Positions 24,754 to 37,257 of a stretch of DNA of 64,000 nt are shown here, piece after piece. Source of the stretch: Proteromonas lacertae (lineage: Eukaryota > Sar > Bigyra > Opalinata > Proteromonadidae). The stretch lies in assembly GCA_002245135.1 (NCBI GenBank), contig NGBS01000333.1:1-64000 (forward strand), read 5' to 3'. Position 1 is the stretch's first letter, and every line of letters starts with the position of its first letter. The notes beneath the pieces are model-generated. The model searched no databases. It worked only from the letters and a program-made list of their open reading frames with translations, and was not told where the DNA came from. The translations under genes were made by a program, and so were the position numbers.

Positions 24754-25731
24754 CTAACAACCAATAATAAAAACATAATAATAAAAATTTAGATAATCTT
24801 CTCCATTTCTGGATGCATAACTAATCATTTTATCAACTATTGCTTGAGCTGGTACAACTGGAGCTGATTTCTGAGGTGGAGCAAAATAAATTATATTGTT
24901 ATTGATGATCCAACCTTTCTAATCATCAAATTAAAATAAAAAATGTATAAATATAAATATATACAGCTCCTGCTATCTGTTGTATTATTGACATGTCATT
25001 GATCATCAACATATTTAATAAAGCTTGACATGATAACTGCTTATATGATTTCTCAACACAATTAGTTATTTCATTTCTAACTGATTGCATTAAAGGTTCT
25101 AATAAGCAGGTATAATATTTATTTGGTGAATTTTTATATAAAGATGTTATCTACACTATAAAAACAATGCACTATACCTTATTGTAAGAACCATCTAAGA
25201 TACTTCTTTCAATTAATAATGGGAATGCGATATATGCATCTTTAAATTCAGCTTCACTAATTGACTCCAACTAAAAATAATACATTAATGAATAGAAAGA
25301 ATTATACCCAAGTGTGAAAATCTGCAAGTCTATTCTCTGATATTAAGTATAATAAATGCAAACCGATATGGAAGAGACTTCTTGATTGTGGATAAATCAT
25401 GTAAATTGAGTTTAATAATGCAAAATGTCGATCAACTTGTTTATTATTCGTTATTACATCATATAATAATGCAGTTTCATATGTTTCCTCTAAATATATT
25501 TAACATAATTTTAATATACTTGCAATTTCATATTCTTCCTTTTGAGTTGGTGATTTGAAACAGAATGGAGGCAATGATGGGAAATTAGAAACAGCAAGCT
25601 ATATTATAATTAATATAATATAATACCATTAAATCAGCAAGAAGTGGAGCAGATTGTTCAGCAGGTGCAGAAGATTCAATATTCTGTTTGAACTGAGCGA
25701 GGGCCTTTTTAATTTGGTTTAAATCAGTCAT
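24754..25731 (-). CDS. 26S proteasome lid subunit Rpn12/PSMD8
   Basis: Rpn12 (PSMD8) is the PCI-domain subunit that completes the proteasome lid. The ATG at 25,731 gives MTDLNQIKKALAQFKQNIES. After short introns the protein reads DRHFALLNSIYMIYPQSRSL, LHLLYLISENRLADFHT, IERSILDGSYNK, VRNEITNCVEKSYK and GWIINNNIIYFAPPQ, in the Rpn12 order. The EFHTELE/SLEQxLMEGSYNK signature is the most diagnostic. At least six introns of 25-45 nt interrupt it. The expected C-terminal helix is partly replaced by NGEDYLNFYYYVFIIGC, so the last exon may have an unrecognised intron. The start is 172 bp upstream of, and in the same orientation as, the LOTUS-like gene's 3' end. Confidence 0.82.
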
Positions 25732-25902
25732 TTTGATAGCAAAAGCTTAATAGGTAATGAATAAAAGCAAGAAGAAATTATTCAAATTTCTTGAAACGAA
25801 TACTTTAACGAATATAATTTTTGAATTATGTAAAGAAAAAAGAAATAAATAACAAGTATATCAAAACTTTATCAAATAACAATGAAGAACACTTTATAAA
25901 AA

Positions 25903-27443
25903 TCAAAACCATATTTTATTTGAAGGTGTTACTATTGTCAGATTTACTAAAGGCTGTTGTTTAAATCCATAACTTTCCAAACACTTACTTAACTTTTTGA
26001 ATCCCAAATATTTCTGTATTTCTAACTTCTCCCCATACTTCTCTTCATACAATGAAGAAATTCTTGACAGTGGACATTTATCAACACTATAATAACAATA
26101 ATATAGGCAATATATATACGTTTTAACTATATATTCTAATCTCAATAATATTCTATTTTTATTAATTTGATAATCAACATGTTGAGCTACAGAGTCATAT
26201 TCGCTATCTAATCCTTGATCTCTGTTATATGCTTGTATGTCTTTAATAAGTTGTTCTCTGCCAACATCGTCCATTGTTTTACCTGGATATTTCTTATATA
26301 ATTCGTTTATTGGTAATGGAATTTCCCATTTTTCTTCTTCTCTAATTAAATAAATAAATAAATTTATATTATTATTATATATAAATATATATACGGCTCA
26401 GATTGTTGTTGTTGCTGTTGTTCATAATTTGAATTAATGGAACTGTTATCTGAATCTGATTGAGGTGATGATGATGTATTATTATTAATATTATTATTAT
26501 TACTGTATGGATGTTGTTGTTGTTGTTGTTCAGAGGTATTTGTTGGTTCTATATCATAACTTGCCCATGCTTTATCTCTACTATTAGAACTACTCCAACT
26601 ACTTTCTTGTTTATTGTTATTATTATTATTATTTAATAATGGAGTAGCAGTAGATGTAATAGATGTTTGTTGCTGTTGTAACATCGGAGGTAATGGTTGT
26701 TGTTGTTGAATAGGTGGTGATGGTTGTCTATTCAAATCATTTGATGGACATTGTTGTTGTATTGATGGTACTTGCATTATTGGTTGTCTCTGCTGTTGTA
26801 GTTGTGGTGGTTGTAATGGTATTATTGGAGGTAATGGTTGTTGTGATTGCTGTTGTATTTGTGGTTTAATATCTTGATATTGGATTAATGGAGGTTGAGT
26901 TGAAATTCCTGAACCATCTAAGTAATTTCTATTACTGTTATACATATTATCTCTAGATCGAGAATAACTATCATCACGATAATGACGGGATCTTCTTCTT
27001 GCAGAAGGAGACCTTGATCTTGATCTAGAACCTGAATAACTTCTAGAATGTCTTCTTTCTCTATGATTAGAATGACGGGATTGGCTATGATGGTAAGGGG
27101 AAGGAGAACAACGAGATCTTTCATTATTATACCTATAATAATCTCTATCAGATACTCGGGGTGGAGAATGATAATTTTGAGAAGAACGAGATATATAGGC
27201 ATCATAACTATCATTTCTTGTATCATAATTGTAATTGTTCTTCAAAAATGCACTAATGACTGGATCGTTTCTACATTCACCAGTCATAAGATTTTTTTTA
27301 TCTAACCATGCGTATATTTTACCACAACTACACTTCAATTCTTTACCAGCCATATTTCCATCCACAAATACAATATACGATTGGGGTGCTTCAGGCAATC
27401 TAGGCATGTCATGATCTGGATTCTGGTTGTTGTTGTTATACAT
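25903..27443 (-). CDS. RS/Q-rich protein with C-terminal LOTUS (OST-HTH)-like domain
   Basis: The ATG at 27,443 starts MYNNNNQNPDHDMPRLPEAP. An N-terminal block with two close cysteines (ELKCSCGKIYAWLDKKNL) comes first. An Arg/Ser region with many SR, RS and RSR units (SGSRSRSRSPSARRRS) and a long Gln/Pro/Asn-rich region follow. An intron of about 53 nt leads to EEEKWEIPLPINELYKKY and a second intron of about 33 nt precedes the end. The final ~60 residues (CPLSRISSLYEEKYGEKLEI, QKYLGFKKLSKCLESYGF) fit the OST-HTH/LOTUS winged-helix pattern found in RNA-regulatory proteins such as Oskar and TDRD5/7. The stop is TGA after KIWF, which supports the standard code. A role in RNA handling is inferred. 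Confidence 0.62.
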
Positions 27444-27521
27444 TCCACAGTTCAAGATCTGAGGCTGACTGTCATTTACAGAATTACATTTTCAGTACGT
27501 TTGAGCTTGATTTGCATTAAA

Positions 27522-28102
27522 ATGAAATTTTCTCTTTTTCTAGCTGTATTATTCATATCAGTAACTATTGTTGCTGCCCAAGAAAAACCAGTATTATATT
27601 CTTTGTATTTACAAATTAGACTGTTTTAGTTGTTCCAGTTACAGTAGGATCTGTACAATATTTATTAAAGGTCCGTGAAGGAGACACTGTATTTTTAATA
27701 AGTTACTTGAATAGATAAGAGAAGCAGCTTTACGTTTTATCCATGAAAACAGTTTATCCGAAGAAAGCTACAATGAAATTGCAGATGGCATTCAAAAGAA
27801 ATGGCAAGAAAGAACGCATAATTATTTTAGTATTATTTTATCAATAGAAACAATCCAAATCCAAGAAAAGCTCAAATTCCAGTAAGTATCAACGCTCTTA
27901 TTGATATTGATGAAACAAAAGGAGAAGATGCTTTATTAGCTGCAGTTCGTTTTGTTGAAGAACACGGATTAGATTATAATCAAATACCACAATTAACTCA
28001 AGTTATAGAAAATTATCTTGAATCTGCTGTATATTATTCCATTTTAATGTTTAGAAACAAGAAGAAGCTGCTCAACAAAAAACTCAACAAACAAAGAAAT
28101 AG
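27522..28102 (+). CDS. Small secreted protein of unknown function
   Basis: The ATG at 27,522 gives MKFSLFLAVLFISVTIVAAQ, a strong signal peptide with a likely cleavage after VAA or AQ. Four introns fit by phase: 29 nt (GTATTATATTC...AATTAG), 26 nt (GTATTTTTAATAAG...AATAG), about 33 nt starting GC (GCATAATT...CAATAG, so a GC-AG intron), and 26 nt (GTATATTATTCC...TTTAG). The mature part reads VVPVTVGSVQYLLKVREGDT, REAALRFIHENSLSEESY and FVEEHGLDYNQIPQLTQVIE. It contains two similar helical modules that each start from a hydrophobic beta-like stretch and end with a Gln/Lys tail (AAQQKTQQTKK). No family is recognised. It diverges from the LOTUS-like gene with a 78-bp gap. Confidence 0.6.
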
Positions 28103-28264
28103 AGAAACGGATTTAATTTTTTAAATGACTTTTATTTTTTGAATTTGGGAATTAAGAACATCATATTAATTTTGATCAATACATCTTAAAAAACGTTTAC
28201 ACTATCTTATTATTAGTAATAGTTTAAAAACACAAGACTATATATCTTTTCCAAATATTACTGT

Positions 28265-31200
28265 ATGGATTCAAAAGAAGACTTTTTATTTGATTATAAA
28301 CCATCAGAAAAAGAAATAATTGAAAGTAAGGAGAATAATGCTGAAAAACCAAAAATTGCTACGAAACCACTTACAAGAACCACTAAACCAGTCACTTCAA
28401 AACAATCTTTTTTATCTAAACCTATAACAAAACCAACAACAGCTACTACTACTGCAAAGAGAGAAGGGCAAAGAAGATTTCTATAAAGATCCTGTAATAG
28501 TAACAAATAAACCAACAACAACAACTACAACAGCAAAACCATCAACTGTTACTAAACCAACAACAGCAGCAGCAAAGAGAATATCAGAAGGCAAAGAAGA
28601 TTTCTTTAAAGATCCTGTAATAGTAACAAATAAACCAACAACAACAACTACAACAGCAAAACCATCAACTGTTACTAAACCAACAACAACAGCAGCAAAG
28701 AGAATATCAGAAGGCAAAGAAGATTTCTTTAAAGATCCTGTAATAGTAACAAATAAACCAACAACAACAACTACAACAGCAAAACCATCAACTGTTACTA
28801 AACCAACAACAACTGCAGCAAAGAGAATATCAGAAGGCAAAGAAGATTTCTTTAAAGATCCTGTAATAGTAACAAATAAACCAACAACAACAACTACAAC
28901 AGCAAAACCATCAACTGTTACTAAACCAACAACAACTGCAGCAAAGAGAATATCAGAAGGCAAAGAAGATTTCTTTAAAGATCCTGTAATAGTAACAAAT
29001 AAACCAACAACAACAACTACAACAGCAAAACCATCAACTGTTACTAAACCAACAACAACTGCAGCAAAGAGAATATCAGAAGGCAAAGAAGATTTCTTTA
29101 AAGATCCTGTAATAGTAACAAATAAACCAACAACAACAACTACAACAGCAAAACCATCAACTGTTACTAAACCAACAACAACAGCAGCAAAGAGAATATC
29201 AGAAGGCAAAGAAGATTTCTTTAAAGATCCTGTAATAGTAACAAATAAACCAACAACAACAACTACAACAGCAAAACCATCAACTGTTACTAAACCAACA
29301 ACAACTGCAGCAAAGAGAATATCAGAAGGCAAAGAAGATTTCTTTAAAGATCCTGTAATAGTAACAAATAAACCAACAACAACAACTACAACAGCAAAAC
29401 CATCAACTGTTACTAAACCAACAACAACTGCAGCAAAGAGAATATCAGAAGGCAAAGAAGATTTCTTTAAAGATCCTGTAATAGTAACAAATAAACCAAC
29501 AACAACAACTACAACAGCAAAACCATCAACTGTTACTAAACCAACAACAGCAGCAGCAAAGAGAATATCAGAAGGTAAAGAAGATATATTGGAAGTAGAG
29601 AATGTAAATAATAAAGTTGATAAATCAGATAATAGTAAAGATGTTAAAAATGAAAGAAAATCAAATAGTAATGAAAATTCTGTTAAAAGAATATCTGAAG
29701 GAGAAGAAGATTCAAACCAAAATAATGATAATAAGAATGAAATAGCTGCTGGAGATACGTCAATTCCTCAAACTGCAAATAATGGACTTAATCCAAATAA
29801 TGGTGAATATTTGAAAGAAGAAAAGCCAGACAATGAGCGTGAAGTTGATGAAAATAATGAACAAAAATCCAGTTTAAAAGAGAGTCAACCTGAAAATCTT
29901 TGTACAATTGATGAAATTGAAGATGAAGAATCTTTAGCTGATATTATTCCATCAACTAATGAAGTTGAGACAAAGAATAAAGAGAATGATGATAATAACG
30001 AAGAAAAAACATCACCAAAAAAGAAACAAAACATAAATCAAGAAGCACAACAAGCAAAACAAGAAGAACAAAAACAACAAAGTGATGATCAAAAGCAAGA
30101 TGAGAATAAAAATAATGAAAATTCCAATGTTATTGATAATTTAATATCACCTACAGAAGAAGATAATGTAACTGAAGAAAAACCTCATCCCAACATCAAC
30201 ATACCAAATCAAGTTAATGAAATTGATGACTTGCTTGTTGAGAGTAGTGAAAGTATTTCAGTTTCACAAACTCATAAGCCACTACAAAATAGAAGAATTA
30301 ATCAATTGAAACATGAGAGTCACAGTAGATCAGATGATTTTAAGAAAGGAAAGAAGCACAATTCCTATAACAGTGAATCTCCCTTGAATCAATATCCAGC
30401 TGGTTTGCCTGATGATACAAGTTATGAACATACAAAATATCCAACACATTTACAGAATGGTTTTGTTAAACCATCAATAAGAATAACAGAAAGTATGGAA
30501 GTTGTGCCAAGTCTTAATTTTGATAATCAACAGAATGAACCTTTATCTCCATATAATCCTGTTAAATGCGATTATAATGAAAGTTTGAAGAAACTGAGGA
30601 AAATTACTCCAACAAGAATGTATAATCAATTAGATGATATGATGTCTCCTTTAAAAATGTATATAATTAATATATTTGCTTTTTGTATAGATTTGCTGGT
30701 TATACTACTCCTGAATATTATGATCATGACATCTTAATAGAAAAACAAAAGATAAAAGAAACGCAACCACTTAAATATGCAATTGATTTCTTTGGACAAT
30801 ATATAAAGTGTGAAAAAATAGAAAAATTAAGTGATGAAGGAGATGAGTATGTATTAGTAAATGGAAATCAAGCGATTAAAACAATAGATATAATTACTGT
30901 TGAAAGAAAACCAATTGAATATTCTGCGAAAGATAAAATTCTTTATACAACAATTGGAGGTATTATTTGGTCAGAAGGCATAATTATGAAGATATTACCA
31001 TCCAATAATAATCTTCAAATTCAAAGTCTTGAAACAGGTAAATTATTAATATTAACTCCTAATGAAATCAGATTATATGAAGATCATATTCTCTACCAAG
31101 AATGTGATGAAGTTGATTGTTTATATACAAATGGTCAATGGTATAGTGGAATAATAAAATCATGTCATCATGGAAAGAACAATATATCAACAAACAATAA

Positions 31201-32164
31201 ATACTCAGTAATTTATGATGATGGAGATACAAATGAATATGTTGATTTTGTAAATATAAGACAGCATTTTATCAAAGGAGATATTGTTATTTATTGTAAT
31301 TCAAATACCTACAGTAGTAATTTAGGTAGTACACTTAATAATATAAGAGTTAAATGGTATATTGGTAAAATAGTGGAAAGGACAATGAATAATAAATATA
31401 CAATTTATAATAAAGAATATAATATGACTTTAGAAAATATAAGTTATAATGACATAAGGTATTATAGAGATTATGATTTCAAAGTAAATGATGAAGTTAC
31501 TGTATTATATTCAAACTTAGTTTGGTATAAAGGAAGAGTAATTAGAGCAAAATCTAATAGATTGTATGATATATATTTAGATTATGGTGATATTGTGTTT
31601 AATGAACATCCTTTTAATATGAGGAAAATATATGATCCACGAGTATTTAATGTTGGAGATAGAATAGTATATGGTGTTCAATATTTAACTGGTATTGTAA
31701 ATAGAGTGAATGAAAGAAATACATTTAATGTTTATTGTGATAATGGATTGTATATTGAGAATGTTACAACTATGGATATTTTATATTATCAACACTATGA
31801 TAGAGAATTGAAGTTTAAAATTGGTGATATAGTTAGAACTGGTTTGAGTAATAATGGTGACTTGTTTACTGGTGTTATACAGAATATTAATTATGCTGAT
31901 CGAACTTATGATATTCTTACTGGTATTTTCTTTCAAGATCAATATCATGAAGATGGTATAGCTTATAATTGTATTGAAAGGAATATTCAATATGAAACAG
32001 AAGTTGAAGATGACGAATTTGAAGAACCAGGTGAAATAAATGATTCTTTATCTACAGCAAGCACACCAGCTAATAAAGAAAGACCTGATTTATTAGAACA
32101 GTCATTGAAAAGATTCAGTGTTAGTTATTTATCAGTAAGATCTTCAATATTTTCACCTTCGTAA
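28265..32164 (+). CDS. Repeat-bearing protein with tandem Tudor/Agenet-like domains
   Basis: The ATG at 28,265 gives MDSKEDFLFDYKPSEKEIIE. A Thr/Ala/Pro-rich block built from 41-residue repeats follows (KEDFFKDPVIVTNKPTTTT and KPSTVTKPTTTA in each). A long acidic Asn/Glu/Gln/Lys region comes next (to about 30,650). A 32-nt intron near 30,659 leads to at least five Tudor/Agenet-like modules, for example TNGQWYSGIIKSCHHGKNN, YSVIYDDGDTNEY, YSNLVWYKGRVIRA and YDIYLDYGDI. Such modules often bind methyl-Arg or methyl-Lys peptides. In the first repeat a GGG where other units have GG puts the start codon one base out of frame with the rest (near 28,467). Either an error or a lesion is present there. 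It lies 133 bp before another Tudor-type gene on the same strand. Confidence 0.66.
28457..29588 (+). repeat. Tandem array of 123-bp coding repeats
   Basis: Units begin AAGAGAATATCAGAAGG at 28,575, 28,698, 28,821, 28,944, 29,067, 29,190, 29,313 and 29,436, a period of exactly 123 bp (41 codons). A shortened first unit starts at 28,457 (six bases ATATCA missing, one G extra) and a diverging partial unit starts at 29,559. Units are almost identical. The differences seen are mainly ACAGCA versus ACTGCA versus GCAGCA near the unit end, synonymous or Thr/Ala. This pattern indicates recent expansion or gene conversion. Confidence 0.93.
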
Positions 32165-32297
32165 TCTAAGTATAATTGAATTTTTGTGATAACAATATTT
32201 TAATTTGAATAACATTCCTTTATTTGATGAGAAAAATTCAAAAAATAAAAAGACAAGATCTGTCCGATTTCTTTTAGCCGTTTTTAAAATCGTTTAA

Positions 32298-34891
32298 ATG
32301 TCAGAAGAGAAGAAAAGCGAATCAAAAGTATAAAATGATAATATTTTATGTTTAGACCAATGATGTTGATGTTGATTCGGTGACAGAATTATCAAAAATT
32401 CGAGATGTGGTTGAAATTTTTCAATCGGCAATAACAGGATTTACAGATCATACCAAAGATGGACTGAGCAACATCCAAACAGATACAATGGCTGAATTAC
32501 ATACACTACAAGTATTTTTGTTTGATAGTTAATCTTTTCATTAGACAGGTTCATTGTTTAATATTCTTCAAGGAGACAATCCAGATGAAGAATTAACTGC
32601 ATTTAATGAACAGACAGAACAATTAGTGTGGAAATCAATGAGAGAAGCTCAAGAACTAACTCTAAATACATTTTCCGATTTACAAGGTAAATTAACAGCA
32701 TTATTTAACCAAGAATTTTCCAATTTATCAATGAAATACTCAAAACAATATGTATGGGCAAAAGAGACAATGGATAGAAAGATAAATAATGTTAGACTAG
32801 CTCATGAATCTCAGCTACTTACGTACAGAATACAATTAGAAGAACACAATAGAATGGAGCAAGATACAATCCGAAGACAATATGAACAAAGTATAAAAGA
32901 AATGGAAGATACAATTGGTGAGAATTTAAGAAAGACAAAAGAGGAATTAGAAAAAGTGACAAAAGAAAGATCTGCCTTAGCAAATGTACATCATGAGATG
33001 GTACAGAGACAGAAGGAATTAGAAACAGCAATAGAGAAGATGGCTAATGAAAGAGATAAAGCATTAAAAGAAGCTACAAAGATTGCTGAACAAAGTGTTA
33101 AAACTGTATCACAATATGATGATTTAGGAACAAAGTATATATTTATATTCATTATTATTATTATTTTATAGATATAAATCCATATTACCTGAGTTGCAAA
33201 TATCACAAGCTCAAGCTGCTGAATTGCAGGAGAAGTATGAAGCATCAGAGAAAGAGAATAAAGAATTGAAAGTATTAGAATATTAATTAATATTTTATGA
33301 TTAGAGAACTTTAGAAATAAAAGAAAAAGAATTACAAAAACAGAAAAGAATAAATGAACAACATGAAAGAGAAATTAATAAATTAAAAGAGTATTATATT
33401 ATACATATCATATATAATATTATAGTAATATAAAACAATTGCAAGCAACAATCAAGAAACAAGAAACTTTAATAGAAAAGTTACAATTTTCAGAAAAGAG
33501 ATTTGAACCAGTTAGAAAAGCATTGGAAGCACAAATAGAACAATTGAAACAACAACTACAGAAATATATGCATAGTTTAGATGTAATGAGTGCAGATGTA
33601 TATTCTTCAATTTTTATAGTATTAGTACAAAGTGATATCTGATCAATTGAATTTGAAATCTCAAGAATGCGTTAATTTATCAAATGAATTATCAGATTTA
33701 AGAAGAAAATATAACGAAGTTGCTGAAAAACTATTGAGTTTAGAAGAAGGATTAAAAGGAGTAATGTCAAATCCAAATATTGATGATGCTTCAAAAGAAG
33801 ATGTTAATAGAAGATTAAGTGAATTCTCAACTCAATTCAGAATCAATGTAGAACAAGAAGCACAGAATTGTGTTACAAAAGAAAGAGTTGAATATATTAA
33901 ACAAGAATTGAATGAAAGATTATCTAGACAAATATCATTAAAATCAAGAGAATCAACGTTTCATGATTTTAAAACAGTTCCAGGTCAATCATTATCAAGA
34001 GCTTCAACTGCAGATTCATTGAATGCTGAAAATAGTAACAATAATGGATCTCAAACAGATTTTCAAAGATTGTCTACTCCTCAAGCATTTGTTCCTCAAT
34101 CTAGAATTGAAGAATATAATATATCTTTTCTTTTTACTTGTATGTTATAAAGATGATAAGTTTATCTTTAATTCTTATGTAATTGAAATTAGAAGAGTTA
34201 AATCTTAGATTAGAAGATAAAGACACAGAATTAGAAGCTTACCAACAAGCAATACAAGAGAAAGAAGCACATATTGCAGAATTGATATTATTAGTTCGTT
34301 CACAGAAAGACGATATAAACAGATATCAAAATATGGTAAATACTAAGATAAGTGGTAGACAAGTTGGAATGAGTATAACAGGAAGGCAAGTTGGTGGTGA
34401 TTCAAGATCGCCTTATATAAGATCATTTAAATCTGAATTAGGAAGATTGAGATCTACATCACCTGTTGTTTTACCAGAAAGAGCAGAAACTGTATATTTC
34501 TTATTTTGTTTATTTTATTATTTATTAGAGTCTATCTGCTTTACCACCATTCAAATGTAAGAGTGTTAATTCACCTACATCTTCATCAAGTTATGGTAAA
34601 TCATTACCTGGTGCTATTCAACCTCCATTACCAAGAACAACTAAAATACCAGGACATGTTAAATATGCTGCACAATTATCACTGCAAAATAACTTCATTG
34701 ATACTTATAGTGAGGTTTATCCATTAGATAGTGAATGTTATGCAAAATATCAAGGGAAGAAATGGATGAAAGGAACAGTAATTAGAGTATATGGGAATAA
34801 TTGCTTTGATATATTGTTTGAAAATGGTAGAAAAGAATCAAGAGTGAGTGGTGAAAGAATGGCAAAAGAAATAGGTGAAATAAGAATATAA
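32298..34891 (+). CDS. Coiled-coil protein with C-terminal Tudor-like domain
   Basis: The ATG at 32,298 gives MSEEKKSESK. After about seven short introns the protein is mostly coiled coil (TDTMAELHTLQTGSLFNIL, NRMEQDTIRRQYEQSIKEME, KELETAIEKMANERDKALKE, IEQLKQQLQKYMHSL, LRLEDKDTELEAYQQAIQEK). A Ser/Thr/Pro-rich linker follows, containing two close copies of SGRQVG/TGRQVG. The final ~60 residues form a Tudor-like unit (KYQGKKWMKGTVIRVYGNNC, FDILFENGRKESRV) that resembles the modules of the preceding gene. The protein may be a scaffold that multimerises through the coil and reads a ligand with the Tudor unit; that is inference. Co-orientation with the neighbour suggests a shared origin of the Tudor unit. 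Confidence 0.65.
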
Positions 34892-35013
34892 AAGAAAAAG
34901 TAATAGTATTGTTAATATGATAAATATATTTAATTGTTCATTTATTAAACTGTATTTTATTATGTAATAAGGAAATAAAAACATAAGAATTAAAAAAATA
35001 ATAACAATATTAT

Positions 35014-37257
35014 CTACTTACCACCATTTGTATAAAACATAATCAAAGCTTGATCTACAGAATATCTACCTCTATCTTCATATTTCAGCAATTTATCAAT
35101 AATATCAATCATAAATTTAGGAACAAAATTAGGAAGAGCTTTTCTATTATGTTTTTGTTTAACTAATAGCTCTTGCATATTTCTAGCTTGATAAGGAACT
35201 TCTAAACTACACATTTCATACAAAACACAACCAACAGACCAACTATCTACTTTATTTGTATATTCTTTATTCTCTAATAATTCAGGAGCCATATACAATG
35301 GAGTACCAGCAACAGAACGACATAACATATTCTCATTCTCTATCATTTTTGATATACCAAAATCACCTAACAACAAACCATTTTCTTCAGAATTTAAAAA
35401 CAAATTCTCAGGTTTTACATCTCTATGTATTACAGATTTGTCATGAATATAAGCCAAACCATTTAATAAAGAATCAGTGAAAGATTTAATCATTTCAATC
35501 TCCATAAATGTTCCTTTTTTCTTATAATTCTTTATTAAATCCTTCAAATCTCCATTATCACAATAACCCATAATCAAAAATATATCTTTACCTTCACAAA
35601 ATGCATCAATAAACTTCACTGTATAAGTAGAATCACTTAACTCAGCATGAATATACACTTCATTAATAATATCCTTCTGTTGAACACCTCTTTTACATGT
35701 GATTCTTTTTATAGCTAATTTTTCATTAATCATCTTATTAGTACCTAAATATACAACTCCATAACTTCCATGTCCAATTTCTTCTAATAAATAATAATCG
35801 CCGTGTTTCTCAGCTTTATTAATATCATAATTCTTAATATTCATTTGAGTTTTATATTGTTTTGGAACTTTTGTTATCACTTTATTATTATTACCATCAT
35901 TATCATTATTAGAAGGTTGTGGTGGTTGTAGAGGAGGTGGTTCAGGTATTACATATCCTGTAGAACCTCTTCTTAATGGCGGATTCATTTGTCTTGGAGT
36001 TTGTTTCGGTGTTTTTTTAGTGGAACTCGTGGAGATGATAATATTGCTGGAGATTTTGGTGTTGGTGATGGTGTAGATCTTCTTTCAGATAATTTATCTC
36101 TTTTTAGTAATGGCGAATGAGTAACTGGTGATTGATTATTTCTATTGAACGAATGAATGACTTTATTTTCATTATACAAATTGTTAGGGTTTGGATAATA
36201 CGGATTACCACTACTTACATCAGATTGTAAATGAAGATTGTCTTTAATAGCTGGAGGCGTTTTCTGCTTCGTTTCTGGTGAATTAAATGGTGATTCTAAT
36301 AGATTTGGTCCTGAATTATCTTCATTATAATCATCATCATCATCATCAGAATATTTCCTATTCTTTGAGCTACTACTATGAGTGTTATTGCTACTACCAC
36401 CATATTGATAATTCGACTCTACAACTTCATTCTCACCTGTAATAAAGTTGGTATGAATAGGTAATTCTTTTTTCTCTTTTCTTAGATCATTATTAATTAT
36501 ATCAAATACTTGTTTACAAGTTAATCTTTCCCTTGGATTTGGATTTAATAATCCATGTAAAATATTAAACACTGTTTCATTTACACCACAAGGAGGTCTT
36601 AGTAAATGATGTTCATCATTAATATACGTTGATAAATTATCACTATTGGCAAAAGGAGGAATATTAAAGCCATAAGTATATAATATAACACCTACTCTCC
36701 ACATATCAATCTCTTTACTCATCTTTTTTTCGTATTTTTTATCACTGTTTTGAAACTCTTCTGGTGATGTATATAATATATTTTTTCTAAGCAAATTATC
36801 ATTAAGAGGTGTTACATCATTTAAATATATTGATTCATATCTTTCGTAATCAACTATAAAACTACCAAGCGTTAAATAACCATGACAAACACTATGACTG
36901 TGTAATTCATTCATACAGTCAATTACGTCTCTTATTGTTTTTAAATCAAGTGCACACTCTGTATATTTAGTTGCTAAATCAGTTAGCGTTGAAAGAGTAG
37001 CTTCAAAATGGATTTTTATCAATGATACACGATCTTTATGAACATTACAACTGTACGGGATAATAAATCTTTTCAATACACCACATTTTTCTCTTTGTTC
37101 AATCTATGATTAAAATATACAATTATACTGTTCTTCTAATCTCATCTTTCAATCGAAGTGGATACATTTCTTCTCTATACTGTGCCTCTCCCTTAGTAGA
37201 AGCAGCCATCCATATATCAATCACACTATCGTCATCTATTAACGACAATCTATTCAT
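35014..37257 (-). CDS. Tandem pseudokinase-kinase protein (frame break between halves)
   Basis: The ATG at 37,257 gives MNRLSLIDDDSVIDIWMAAS; a 26-nt intron (GTATAATTG...CATAG) joins this to EQREKCGVLKRFIIPY. The first kinase-like domain lacks catalytic residues: VCHGYLTLGSF stands in place of HRDxKxxN, there is no DFG, and SPEEF and DMWRVGVILY mark the later lobe. A Ser/Pro/Asn-rich linker of about 150 residues follows. The second domain is complete: GHGSYGVVYLG, the AIKR lysine, HRDVKPENLFL, GDFGIS and APELLE, closest in feel to NEK/STE-type Ser/Thr kinases. The halves sit in different frames; one more A in the A7 run near 36,015 would give a continuous linker ending TPKQTPRQMNPP. Without it the second half could start at MNPPLRRGS (35,988). 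Confidence 0.78.

Noticed and set aside
404-27443. Reassigned TGA or TAA code
   Set aside because: Breaks occur with all three stops and usually coincide with frame changes or introns; well-supported genes end in TAA, TAG and TGA.
28481-29455. 324-codon open frame antisense to the 123-bp repeats
   Set aside because: It is the reverse complement of the Thr-rich repeats (Val/Ala/Gly-rich by necessity), stays open only because the unit length is a multiple of three, and has no start context or homology.
28457-29588. CRISPR-like array
   Set aside because: Units are contiguous with no unique spacers, are coding, and the genome is eukaryotic.
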